Part shown: positions 16,953-25,835 of the stretch, one piece after another
Numbering within the stretch: position 1 is the stretch's first letter
How the letters are laid out: the number at the start of each line of letters is the position of its first letter
Source: an uncultured Rhodoplanes sp.
GTDB taxonomy: Bacteria; Pseudomonadota; Alphaproteobacteria; Rhizobiales; Xanthobacteraceae
DNA length: 46,224 bases
Assembly: GCA_936924235.1 (NCBI GenBank)
Contig: CAKZHN010000523.1
Span: 1-46,224 of the forward strand
Direction: 5' to 3'
Notes under the pieces: generated by a model
Database searches by the model: none
What the model was told of the DNA's origin: nothing
The model's input: the letters and a program-made list of their open reading frames with translations, nothing else
Translations under genes and position numbers: made by a program

Positions 16953-19900
16953 ATGGGCGAATCCGATGCACCATCGCGGATTGATTCTCTCATGACCCAG
17001 CACGTCACGACCGGACAGCCAAGCTCCGAGGAACGCAGCGTCCGCGGGCGGCTGGGCGCGGCGGGCAAGCTTCTGCGTGACAGCAAGACCGACGTGCCGG
17101 ACGGCTTTGCGGCGTTGCTGTTCGGCCGCGCCGCGCCCGAGGACGTGGTGCGCTACGACGCGGCCGAGCTTGCGGCGCTGGCGCATGAGGCCTGGACGTT
17201 CTTCAGCACGCGCAAATCGGGCGCGGTGAAGATCCGGTTCGACACGCCCGACGCTTCGGTCGGGGACCATCTCAAAACGATCTCGGTGATCGAGATCGTC
17301 AACGACGACATGCCATTCCTGGTCGACTCGGTGATGGCCGAGTTGACTGACCGCGGCCTCGATATCCGTCTCGTCGCTCACCCGATCATCGCGGCGGAAC
17401 GCGACAAGGCCGGCAAGCTCAAGAACCAGCCGAGCGAAGCGAAACGCCGCGACGGCGAGCCGCGCGAAAGCTTCATCCACATCCACGTCGAACGTGTCGA
17501 GGACGCGGTGCGCCGCGCCGACACCGTGAAGGCGCTGGAGGAGGTCCTTAGGCAGGTGCGGGCCGCGGTGACCGACTGGAAGCCGATGCTCAAGCGCGCC
17601 GACGAGGTCATCAAGGAGCTGAAGGCCAGTCCGCCGCCGGTGCCGGTCGACGATATCGCCGAGGCCATACAGTTCCTGGAATGGATCGCAGCCGAGAACT
17701 TCACGTTTCTCGGCGTCAGCGATGACACTTTCACGGGCAAGACTCGCACGGACAAGACCCGCGAGCTTGCGCCGGTGAAGGATTCGGCGCTGGGGCTGCT
17801 TCGCACCGCCGACGTGCCCATCTTCACCCGCGGTGGCAAGGCCGTCGACGCGACGCCGCAGCTCCGCGCCTTCTTCGACGAGCCGAAGACGCTGATCGTG
17901 CTGAAGGCCAACGTTCGCTCGCGCGTGCATCGCCGCGTCTATCTCGACTACATCGGAGTGAAGCGCTTCGACGCCGAAGGCAATGCGATCGGCGAATTCC
18001 GCATCGTCGGTTTGTTCACCTCGACTGCTTATACGCGCTCGGTGCGGACCATTCCGTATCTGCGGCGCAAGGTCGACGCCGTGCTGCGCCGCGCTGGCTT
18101 CGATCCGGAGTCGCATTCCGGCAAGGCGCTGGTCAACGTGCTGGAGAGCTATCCGCGCGACGAGCTGTTCCAGATCGACGAGGACACGCTCTACGAATTC
18201 GCCTTGACCATTCTGCAGTTGGAGGAGCGTCCGCGCGTGCGCGTGCTGGCGCGGCGCGATCCGTTCGACCGCTTCGTCTCGGTGCTCGTGTTCGCGCCGC
18301 GCGATCGTTACGACTCGCAGGTGCGGGCACGGATCGGCGCTTATCTGGCGGGCGTCTACCAGGGCCGCGTCAGCATTTTCTATCCGAGCTTCCCGGAAGG
18401 CGGGTTGGCGCGGGTGCATTTCATCATCGGCCGTGACGGCGGCGAAATCCCCAATCCGGACCGCGAGACGCTGGAGCGCGCCGTCGGCGCCATCGTGCGC
18501 ACCTGGAGCGATACGCTCGGCGCGGCGCTGGCCGAAGCGCATGCGCCGGGGCGGGCGCAAACGCTGATCGCGCGCTATGGCGATGCCTTTTCGGTCGGCT
18601 ATCGCGAGGTCTATTCGCCGTCTGAAGCGTTGGAAGACATCGCGCTGATCGAAGGCCTCACACCGGAGCGGCCGCTCGGCGTCGAGTTCTACCCGCGCGG
18701 CGGCGCGTGCGCTGGGCTGAAAATCTGGAGCCACGCCCGGCCGATCCCGCTCTCCGAGCGCGTGCCGGTGCTGGAGAACATGGGCTTCAAGGTCGTCGAC
18801 GAGCGGACCTTCGAGGTTCATGGCGAGCCCGGCGCCTGGCTGCACGACATGGCGCTCGAGCGCAGCGACGGCAGGCCGGCTGCGCTGGAGCCGATGAGGG
18901 CGGCGCTGGAAACCTGCTTCATCATGGTGATGCGCGGCCTCGCCGAGAACGACGGCTACAACGCGCTGGTGATGGCGGCGGGCCTGCCCTGGCGCGACAT
19001 CGCACTGCTGCGGACCGTTTCGCGGTTTCTCCGGCAGATCAGCGTGCCGTATTCGCAAGGCTACATGTGGGGAACGCTGCGCAAGCATTCGGGCCTCGCC
19101 TCGAAGCTCGTCGAGCTGTTCCACGCGCGCTTCGATCCGCGGCTCAAGGAGCGGGACAAGCTGCAGGCTGATCTCGCGGCGGCGATCGAGGAGGGTCTCA
19201 AGGCGGTCGACGTGCTCGACGAGGACCGCATCATCCGCCGCTTCGTCAATGCCGTGCAGTCGGCGATCCGCACCAACTACTATCAGCTCGGCCTGGACGG
19301 CCTGCCGAAGGCCGAGATCGCCATCAAGTTCGAAAGCCGCAAGCTCGACAGCGTACCGCGGCCCGCGCCGCTCTACGAGATCTTCGTCTATTCGCCCCGC
19401 GTCGAGGCCGTGCATCTGCGCTTCGGCAGGGTGGCGCGCGGCGGCATCCGCTGGTCCGACCGGCCACAGGATTTCCGCACCGAGATTTTGGGGCTCGTGA
19501 AGGCGCAGCAGGTCAAGAACGCCGTCATCGTGCCGGTCGGCTCCAAGGGCGGCTATGTGCCGAAGCTGATGCCGGTCGGCGGCACGCGCGAGGCGATCCA
19601 GGCTGAGGGCACGGCGGCCTATCGGATCTTCATCTCGACGTTGCTCGACATCACCGACAATCTCGATCTCGATCGGGTGATCCCGCCCGACAACGTGGTG
19701 CGGCACGACAACGACGATCCGTATCTCGTGGTCGCGGCCGACAAGGGCACCGCGACGTTCTCGGATATCGCCAACGAGATTTCCGACGCCCACAACTTCT
19801 GGCTCAGTGACGCCTTCGCGTCGGGCGGCTCGGCCGGCTACGACCACAAGGGCATGGGCATCACGGCGCGCGGCGCCTGGGAATCGGTGAAGCGGCACTT

Positions 19901-21821
19901 CCGCGAGATGGACGTCGACATCGGCAAGACGCCGTTCACAGTGGTGGGCGTCGGCGACATGTCGGGCGACGTTTTCGGCAACGGCATGCTGCGCGAGAAC
20001 ACGATGAAGCTCGTAGCGGCCTTCGACCACCGTGACATTTTCATTGATCCCAATCCCGATCCGGGCAAGAGCTTCGCGGAGCGCAAGCGGCTGTTCGATC
20101 TGCCGCGCTCAAGCTGGCAAGACTACGACAAGAAGCTGATCTCCAAGGGCGGCGGCGTGTTCCCGCGCTCGTCGAAAGAGATCACGCTGTCGAAGGAGGC
20201 GCAGCAGGCGATCGGCTTTGCCAAGGATAAGGCCACGCCGCAGGAGATCATGAGCGCGATCCTGAAGGCGCCGGCCGACCTGCTGTTCTTCGGCGGCATC
20301 GGCACCTACATCCGCGCCTCGACCGAGGGCGACGAGGCCGCTGGCGACCGCGCCAACGATCCGATCCGTATCACCGGCGCGCAGGTGCGCGCCAAGGTGA
20401 TCGGAGAGGGCGCCAATCTCGGCATGACCCAGCGCGGCCGCATCGAGGCGGCGCGGCACCAGGTGCGGCTCAACACCGACGCCATCGACAACTCGGCCGG
20501 CGTCAACACCTCGGACGTCGAAGTCAACATCAAGATCGCGCTGAGCGTGCCGGTGCGCGACGGCCGGCTGACCATCAAGGCGCGCAACGCACTGCTGCGC
20601 ACCTTGACCGATGATGTCGCCAGCCTGGTGCTGCGCAACAACTATCTGCAGACCTTGGCGCTGTCGCTGGCCGAACGCCGCGGCATGGAGGACTTCGGCT
20701 TCCAGCAGCGGCTGATGCAGACCTTGGAGACGGCGGGCGAGCTCGATCGCGCGGTGGAGTTCCTGCCCGACGACACCGAGCTTGGGGAACGGAGCCGCCG
20801 CTCGCAGCCGCTGACCCGGCCTGAGCTCGCGGTGCTGCTCGCCTACGCCAAGATCTCGCTCTACTCGGCGCTGCTCGATTCCAAAGTGCCGGATGATCCG
20901 TATCTCGGCCGCGAGCTGGGCCGCTATTTCCCCAAGGCGATTGCCGACAAATTCCCGGACGCGCTGGAGAAGCACCGGCTGCGCCGCGAGATCATCGCGA
21001 CACAGCTCGCCAACTCCATGATCAATCGCGGCGGGCCGTCGCTGTTGGTTCGGATCGCGGACCAGACCGGCGCGTCGCCGGCCGGCATCGCCGCAGCGTT
21101 CGCGGCGGTGCGTGACAGCTACGGCATGCCGGAGCTCAACGACGCGATCAACGCGCTCGACGGCAAGGTGTCGGGCAAGGTGCAGCTCTCGCTTTACGCC
21201 GCCGTGCAGGACCTGTTGCTCGACCGGCTGGTCTGGTTCCTGCGCAATGCCGATCTCACGAAGGGCCTGGCCGGCGTGGTCGAGCACCATCGCCGGGGGA
21301 TCGCGGCGCTGACCAAGACGCTGGATGCGGCGCTGCCGGCCGATGCGGCCGCGGCGCGGGCCGCGCGCAAGAAGGAGCTGGCCGACGCCGGCGTGCCGGA
21401 CGAGCTGGCCTCCCACATCGCGAGCCTGCCGGAGCTTGCGGCGGCGCCCGATCTGGTGCTGGTCGCCGACCGCACCGGCAAGTCGATGGACGTCATAGCG
21501 ACGACGTTCTTCGCCGCCGAAGCGTTCTTCCGCATCGACCGCGTCGCGTCCGCGGCGCGCAGCATCGTGGTGTCGGATTATTTCGATCGGCTCGCGCTCG
21601 ACCGCGCGCTGGATTCGATCGGCGACGCAGAGCGGCGGCTCACCGCCGCGATGGTCGAGACCGGTCAATCGGGTGACGAAGCCGTCAAAGCCTGGGTCGC
21701 ACCGCGCAAGGCCGAGATCGACCGCATTCGCGGCTCGATCCACCAGATCGCAAGCTCCGGTCTGACGCTGTCGAAGCTGACGGTGGCGGCGAGTTTGTTG
21801 GGTGATTTGGCGAAGGGGTAG
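16953..21821 (+). CDS. NAD-dependent glutamate dehydrogenase, large (180-kDa) class
   Basis: A cytoplasmic enzyme of about 1,620 residues that oxidatively deaminates L-glutamate to 2-oxoglutarate and ammonia with NAD. It belongs to the GdhB/Bac_GDH class found in Caulobacter and relatives. A long N-terminal regulatory part (VNDDMPFLVDSVMAELTDRGL, ESFIHIHVERV) precedes the catalytic core, which contains HLRFGRVARGGIRWSDRPQD, FRTEILGLVKAQQVKNAVIV, PVGSKGGYVPK and the NAD-binding FTVVGVGDMSGDVFGNGML. Length fits the class. The frame can begin with TTG 16941, ATG 16953 or ATG 16992; none has a strong ribosome site, so the start is uncertain by about 15 residues. It is monocistronic. It can feed glutamate carbon into the citric acid cycle. 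Confidence 0.96.
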   Translation: MGESDAPSRIDSLMTQHVTTGQPSSEERSVRGRLGAAGKLLRDSKTDVPDGFAALLFGRAAPEDVVRYDAAELAALAHEAWTFFSTRKSGAVKIRFDTPDASVGDHLKTISVIEIVNDDMPFLVDSVMAELTDRGLDIRLVAHPIIAAERDKAGKLKNQPSEAKRRDGEPRESFIHIHVERVEDAVRRADTVKALEEVLRQVRAAVTDWKPMLKRADEVIKELKASPPPVPVDDIAEAIQFLEWIAAENFTFLGVSDDTFTGKTRTDKTRELAPVKDSALGLLRTADVPIFTRGGKAVDATPQLRAFFDEPKTLIVLKANVRSRVHRRVYLDYIGVKRFDAEGNAIGEFRIVGLFTSTAYTRSVRTIPYLRRKVDAVLRRAGFDPESHSGKALVNVLESYPRDELFQIDEDTLYEFALTILQLEERPRVRVLARRDPFDRFVSVLVFAPRDRYDSQVRARIGAYLAGVYQGRVSIFYPSFPEGGLARVHFIIGRDGGEIPNPDRETLERAVGAIVRTWSDTLGAALAEAHAPGRAQTLIARYGDAFSVGYREVYSPSEALEDIALIEGLTPERPLGVEFYPRGGACAGLKIWSHARPIPLSERVPVLENMGFKVVDERTFEVHGEPGAWLHDMALERSDGRPAALEPMRAALETCFIMVMRGLAENDGYNALVMAAGLPWRDIALLRTVSRFLRQISVPYSQGYMWGTLRKHSGLASKLVELFHARFDPRLKERDKLQADLAAAIEEGLKAVDVLDEDRIIRRFVNAVQSAIRTNYYQLGLDGLPKAEIAIKFESRKLDSVPRPAPLYEIFVYSPRVEAVHLRFGRVARGGIRWSDRPQDFRTEILGLVKAQQVKNAVIVPVGSKGGYVPKLMPVGGTREAIQAEGTAAYRIFISTLLDITDNLDLDRVIPPDNVVRHDNDDPYLVVAADKGTATFSDIANEISDAHNFWLSDAFASGGSAGYDHKGMGITARGAWESVKRHFREMDVDIGKTPFTVVGVGDMSGDVFGNGMLRENTMKLVAAFDHRDIFIDPNPDPGKSFAERKRLFDLPRSSWQDYDKKLISKGGGVFPRSSKEITLSKEAQQAIGFAKDKATPQEIMSAILKAPADLLFFGGIGTYIRASTEGDEAAGDRANDPIRITGAQVRAKVIGEGANLGMTQRGRIEAARHQVRLNTDAIDNSAGVNTSDVEVNIKIALSVPVRDGRLTIKARNALLRTLTDDVASLVLRNNYLQTLALSLAERRGMEDFGFQQRLMQTLETAGELDRAVEFLPDDTELGERSRRSQPLTRPELAVLLAYAKISLYSALLDSKVPDDPYLGRELGRYFPKAIADKFPDALEKHRLRREIIATQLANSMINRGGPSLLVRIADQTGASPAGIAAAFAAVRDSYGMPELNDAINALDGKVSGKVQLSLYAAVQDLLLDRLVWFLRNADLTKGLAGVVEHHRRGIAALTKTLDAALPADAAAARAARKKELADAGVPDELASHIASLPELAAAPDLVLVADRTGKSMDVIATTFFAAEAFFRIDRVASAARSIVVSDYFDRLALDRALDSIGDAERRLTAAMVETGQSGDEAVKAWVAPRKAEIDRIRGSIHQIASSGLTLSKLTVAASLLGDLAKG

Positions 21822-21912
21822 GAACTGGCGGACTTGAACCTGGCGAAAGGTTGGACTGGGGTAGCGCAGCAGCCGCTGTATATGGTCGTTCGCGAAAGTC
21901 CCTCCGCGAGTC

Positions 21913-21935
21913 ATTGCCGGGCTTGACCCGGCAAT
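21913..21935. repeat. dispersed 23-base palindrome
   Basis: attgccggg-cttga-cccggcaat, followed by ccatga as in the other copies. It lies between the glutamate dehydrogenase stop and the GIY-YIG gene. Confidence 0.8.
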
Positions 21936-21953
21936 CCATGATCCCTCTCCACG

Positions 21954-22244
21954 ATGGCGGACTATTACGTTTACATTCTCACAGATAAGCCGCGCGGCAC
22001 GTTGTATGTCGGCGTGACCGGCGACCTTGTGAGCCGTGTCTATCAGCACCGCGAAGGCGTGGTACCCGGTTTCACGAAGCGCTATGGCCTAAAGCAATTG
22101 GTTCATTTCGAGCGCTATGACACGCCAACGTTGGCGATCCAGCGAGAGAAAAACATCAAGCACTGGTCGAGGATGTGGAAGCTCGATCTAATTAATCAAT
22201 CAAATCCGCAGTGGCGCGATCTCTACGACGACATCACACGTTGA
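21954..22244 (+). CDS. GIY-YIG nuclease-superfamily protein, UPF0213/YhbQ-like
   Basis: A 96-residue single-domain protein. YYVYILTDKPRGTLYVGVTGDL gives the first two strands, where the GIY-YIG pair appears as VYI and YVG, followed by SRVYQHREG with the catalytic Arg and KRYGLKQLVHFERYDTPTLAIQREKNIKHW with the conserved Glu. Stand-alone members are common in Hyphomicrobiales genomes, often in many copies, and their substrate is unknown. The gene sits exactly between two copies of the dispersed palindrome (21913 and 22258), which suggests spread or insertion at repeat sites. Confidence 0.93.
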   Translation: MADYYVYILTDKPRGTLYVGVTGDLVSRVYQHREGVVPGFTKRYGLKQLVHFERYDTPTLAIQREKNIKHWSRMWKLDLINQSNPQWRDLYDDITR

Positions 22245-22257
22245 GAGTGGGTCATGG

Positions 22258-22280
22258 ATGCCCGGGTCAAGCCCGGGCAT
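22258..22280. repeat. dispersed 23-base palindrome
   Basis: atgcccggg-tcaag-cccgggcat, the copy after the GIY-YIG gene, in inverted orientation relative to 21913 as judged from ccatga/tcatgg flanks and the cttga/tcaag loops. Confidence 0.8.
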
Positions 22281-22334
22281 GACACCGCCTGTATGGCAGC
22301 GCTGTGCCGGAAAACGTGGGGCCAAAGCTCAAAA

Positions 22335-23924
22335 TCAATGCCGGAAATGCCGCGTGCCGGTGAACACCATGGCGACGTCGTGATCGTCGGCGGCCTTGAT
22401 CACCTCGTCGTCGCGCACCGAGCCGCCGGGCTGGATCACCGCAGTGGCGCCGGCCTCGATCGCGACCAGCAATCCGTCGGCAAACGGGAAGAACGCGTCG
22501 GAGGCGACCACCGAACCCTTGGTCAGCGACGCCGGTAGCTTCAATTCCTTCGCGGCGTCCTCGGCCTTGCGGGCTGCGATGCGCGCGGAATCGATGCGGC
22601 TCATCTGGCCGGCGCCGATGCCGACCGTGGCGCGGTCCTTGGCGTAGATGATGGTGTTCGACTTCACGTGCTTGGCGACGCGAAATGCAAAACGCAGATC
22701 GTTGAGCTCGGCTGCGGTCGGGGCGCGCTTGGTGACGGTCTTGAGCTGCATCTCGTCGACCGTGGCGTTGTCGCGGGATTGAACGAGGAGACCGCCGGCG
22801 ACTGATTTCACCGTCAGGCCCATGGCGCGCGGGTCAGGCAGGCCGCCGGCCAGCAGCAGCCGCAGGTTCTTCTTGGCACCGACGATCTTGATCGCCTCTT
22901 CGGTGGCGTCCGGCGCGATGATCACCTCGGTGAAGATCTCGGTGATGGCTTTCGCAGCCTCGGCGTCGAGAGTGCGGTTCACCGCGACGATGCCGCCGAA
23001 TGCCGAGGTCGAGTCGCAGGCCAGCGCCTTGCGATAGGCTTCGATCAGGTTTTCGCCTTCGGCGACGCCGCACGGATTGGCGTGCTTGATGATCGCGACC
23101 GCGGCGGTGCGCTTGGGGTCGAACTCGGCGACGCATTCATAGGCGGCGTCGGTGTCGTTGATGTTGTTGTAGGACAGCTGCTTGCCCTGTGCCTGCCGCG
23201 CCGTGGCGACGCCCGCGCGCTGGTCGGGCGACCGATAGAACGCCGCGCTCTGATGCGGGTTCTCGCCGTAGCGCAGCGCCTCGGCGAGCTTGCCGCCGAA
23301 GGCGCGGAAGGAAGGGGCTGGATCGCCCAGCGTCTGCGCGAACCAGCTGGAGATGGCGGCGTCGTAACTCGCGGTGCGGGCATAGGCCTTGGCGGCGAGC
23401 TTCTTGCGCAAGAGCAACGTCGTCGAGCCGCCATGCTGCGACAGCTCGGCGAGCACGGCGGTGTAGTCGTCTGGCTCGACCACCACGGCCACGTCGGCGT
23501 GGTTCTTGGCGGCGGCGCGGATCATCGCCGGGCCGCCGATATCGATGTTCTCGACGCAGTCGTCGTAGCCCGCGCCCTTCGCGACGGTGGCCTCGAACGG
23601 GTAGAGATTGACCACCAGCAGGTCGATCGGCCGGATGCCATGCGTTGCCATCGCGCCGGCGTGCTCCTTGTTGTCGCGGATCGCGAGCAGGCCGCCATGC
23701 ACCTTCGGATGCAGCGTCTTGACCCGGCCGTCCATCATCTCGGGAAAGCCGGTCAGCTCGGACACATCCATCACCTTGAGCCCGGCGTCTTTCAGCGCCT
23801 TGGCGGTGCCGCCGGTCGAGACCAGCTCGATGCCGTGGCTCGACAGCCCGCGGGCGAAATCGATCAGCCCGGACTTGTCGGACACGGAAATGAGAGCACG
23901 GGTGACGCGGCGCTGGTCGGTCAT
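22335..23924 (-). CDS. purH: bifunctional AICAR transformylase/IMP cyclohydrolase
   Basis: A 529-residue enzyme for the last two steps of de novo purine synthesis, formylating AICAR with 10-formyl-THF and closing the ring to IMP. The N-terminal cyclohydrolase domain shows RALISVSDKSGLIDFARGL, ELVSTGGTAKALKDAGL and TGFPEMMDGRVKTLHPKVHG. The transformylase domain has SYNNINDTDAAYECV, IIKHANPCGVAEG (catalytic Lys-His) and the C-terminal FADGLLVAIEAGATAVIQPGG. Length is typical. It ends the minus-strand group rsmB - heparinase-like - purH, an order found in many alphaproteobacteria; 39 bases separate it from the heparinase gene. Confidence 0.98.
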   Translation of the reverse strand: MTDQRRVTRALISVSDKSGLIDFARGLSSHGIELVSTGGTAKALKDAGLKVMDVSELTGFPEMMDGRVKTLHPKVHGGLLAIRDNKEHAGAMATHGIRPIDLLVVNLYPFEATVAKGAGYDDCVENIDIGGPAMIRAAAKNHADVAVVVEPDDYTAVLAELSQHGGSTTLLLRKKLAAKAYARTASYDAAISSWFAQTLGDPAPSFRAFGGKLAEALRYGENPHQSAAFYRSPDQRAGVATARQAQGKQLSYNNINDTDAAYECVAEFDPKRTAAVAIIKHANPCGVAEGENLIEAYRKALACDSTSAFGGIVAVNRTLDAEAAKAITEIFTEVIIAPDATEEAIKIVGAKKNLRLLLAGGLPDPRAMGLTVKSVAGGLLVQSRDNATVDEMQLKTVTKRAPTAAELNDLRFAFRVAKHVKSNTIIYAKDRATVGIGAGQMSRIDSARIAARKAEDAAKELKLPASLTKGSVVASDAFFPFADGLLVAIEAGATAVIQPGGSVRDDEVIKAADDHDVAMVFTGTRHFRH

Positions 23925-23963
23925 GGGACTCCGGAAACTGGCATCCAGTCAGATAGGGGCCGC

Positions 23964-25730
23964 TCAGGGCGCGGCCAGTGGCAGTTGCGGTTCTTCGCCG
24001 CGTCGGCGCGTGCCGCCCGAGCCCTGCGCATTGGCCAGCGCCAGGCTCCAGTGGACGCGCGGGATTTTCCGCGCGCGGCCGTAGATCACCATCTGCACCG
24101 CGCGGCGCGGCCCGTCGGACCCCGAGAGATATACGCTTTCCTCGATCTCGACGCGATCCTCGTAGGCGTTGAAGGTCCACACCTCGCGGTTGGGCAGCAT
24201 CAGCATCGCGCCGTGGCCGTCGGTCAGCTTGTTGGCCTTGACGGTCGGGTGCAGGTGGAACCGCACCGCGAACTCGTCGGCCACGTTCTGCGGAATCATG
24301 TCGCCGTCGGTCGAAACGAACAGATCCTCGCCGTCGAGCCGGCTGCCGTCGCGCGAAAGCTTCAGGGCGCGCTGATGCACCACCCTGAAGCGGTCGGCGT
24401 AGCCGTCGTGCGAGCCCCGCAGGATGATGGCGTCGTCGCGCTCCTCGCGCGACACCTGGGTGTCGGTCGGCCCGCTTACGATCGGCGTGCCGAGCAGCGC
24501 CTTGAACGAGCCGCTTTCGAGGAAGCGGCACGACGACGTGTCGTTGAACACCACGGTGGAATGCGCCGCGGTGGCGCGGGCCACCTGCCGCCAGGTTTCC
24601 TTGTTGGTTGCCGGTAAGCCGCAGTTCACGACGATGCGCTGCAGGCCGTACGACATCTCGAACGACAGCGAGCCGGCATGGGCCTCCTGGCTGACGTTGA
24701 TCGGCGGCGGGGCACCGGCGTCCAGCAGCAGCGTCATCTCGCCGGCCTGGGCGCGCTGGTAGCCGGAATGCGGCGCGTTCGACAGTGGCGCGCCGCGGGC
24801 GTCGTCATAGGCCAGGATGGTGGCCATCACGTCCGGCAGGGTCGGGCCCATGCCGTTGAAATGCGCGAAGTTGCCGTCGCCGTGCCGGAAAAAGCGCATC
24901 ATCGGCATCATGCGGTCGATGGCGTTGTTGAGCTGCGGCGGCGGCGCGATGTTGCGGGCCGCAAAAGCATGCCGCAGTGGCAGCAGGTCGAGCAGCAGCT
25001 CGATCAGCGCGCCGGGATTGCGGCTGATGTGCCCGCCGTCGGGCAGGATCTGATACTCGATCTCGGTGACGAGCTGCTTGACGGCGCCGCGCATGTGCCG
25101 GGCCTGGCCCGACATGCAGAGCGCCGCATAGGTCAGCGCGACCAGCGCCTGCATCCGCGGCACGCCCTCGCGCGCCTCGATCGCGGTGTGGCGCAGGTAG
25201 CGCACCTGCCGAACCAGGCTGCGCAGGAAGCGTCGGTAGAACGCGTCGTCGGCGTCGTGCAGGATCAGCGGCGCCTGGCTGAGCCACGAGGTGACGCGGC
25301 GCGCCAGGACCTCGGGCTGCCACGCCATCGGGTCCCAGCCGCCTTGCACCGAAATCCATTCGTCGACGAGCGCGCGGGCGTTGGCGCGCGTGATGCCCGA
25401 TTCAGCGGCGCGCAGATGCCGCAGCCAGCCGAAGCCGAGCAGGCTCGCGGCCCATTCCTCGGACGGCGCCGCGATCTCGAACGGCGAGCGGCCGTCGCTG
25501 ATCACCACCTTGCCGGCGAAGGCAAAACGGCCGGCGTAGATTTCGCTCGCGCGCGTGCCGTCGGCGGTGCGCAGATCCTGCGGCGCGATCAGCAGGCGCT
25601 CGGCCTTGCGCGGAATGAAGCTCAGGCGAATGAACGGATGGCCGCGCAGGCGGCCCGCGGCCATGCGCAGGCTCCGCCGTCCCAGCAGCAACAGCAGCTT
25701 GGCCCGCTCCCCAATCGACAGGCCGGCCAT
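23964..25730 (-). CDS. heparinase II/III-family protein
   Basis: A 588-residue protein with the alginate-lyase-like alpha/alpha toroid (about 60-310) and the beta-sandwich Hepar_II_III domain (about 320-570). Recognisable pieces are ISVQGGWDPMAWQPEVLARRVTSWL, LPDGGHISRNPGALIELLLDLLPL, FRHGDGNFAHFNG, SGYQRAQAGEMTLLLDAG, HAGSLSFEMSYG and HSTVVFNDTSS. No signal peptide is seen; the N-terminus is basic and helical. Family members cleave uronic-acid polysaccharides, but this purH-linked alphaproteobacterial branch has no established substrate that I know. It is co-oriented with rsmB upstream (105-base gap) and purH downstream, an association that suggests shared expression rather than a shared pathway. 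Confidence 0.9.
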   Translation of the reverse strand: MAGLSIGERAKLLLLLGRRSLRMAAGRLRGHPFIRLSFIPRKAERLLIAPQDLRTADGTRASEIYAGRFAFAGKVVISDGRSPFEIAAPSEEWAASLLGFGWLRHLRAAESGITRANARALVDEWISVQGGWDPMAWQPEVLARRVTSWLSQAPLILHDADDAFYRRFLRSLVRQVRYLRHTAIEAREGVPRMQALVALTYAALCMSGQARHMRGAVKQLVTEIEYQILPDGGHISRNPGALIELLLDLLPLRHAFAARNIAPPPQLNNAIDRMMPMMRFFRHGDGNFAHFNGMGPTLPDVMATILAYDDARGAPLSNAPHSGYQRAQAGEMTLLLDAGAPPPINVSQEAHAGSLSFEMSYGLQRIVVNCGLPATNKETWRQVARATAAHSTVVFNDTSSCRFLESGSFKALLGTPIVSGPTDTQVSREERDDAIILRGSHDGYADRFRVVHQRALKLSRDGSRLDGEDLFVSTDGDMIPQNVADEFAVRFHLHPTVKANKLTDGHGAMLMLPNREVWTFNAYEDRVEIEESVYLSGSDGPRRAVQMVIYGRARKIPRVHWSLALANAQGSGGTRRRGEEPQLPLAAP

Positions 25731-25835
25731 TCAGAGCGCTCGCCTCGTTAAATAGATTGCGGGCGCTGACCCCCGCCCCTACCCGTTGCAAGATATACCG
25801 AAGGCGGCAACCGCGGCCAACCGTCACAAACGCCG

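Noticed and set aside
16902..20030. 1,042-codon frame antisense to glutamate dehydrogenase
   Set aside because: Shadow frame with no domain; the dehydrogenase explains the region.
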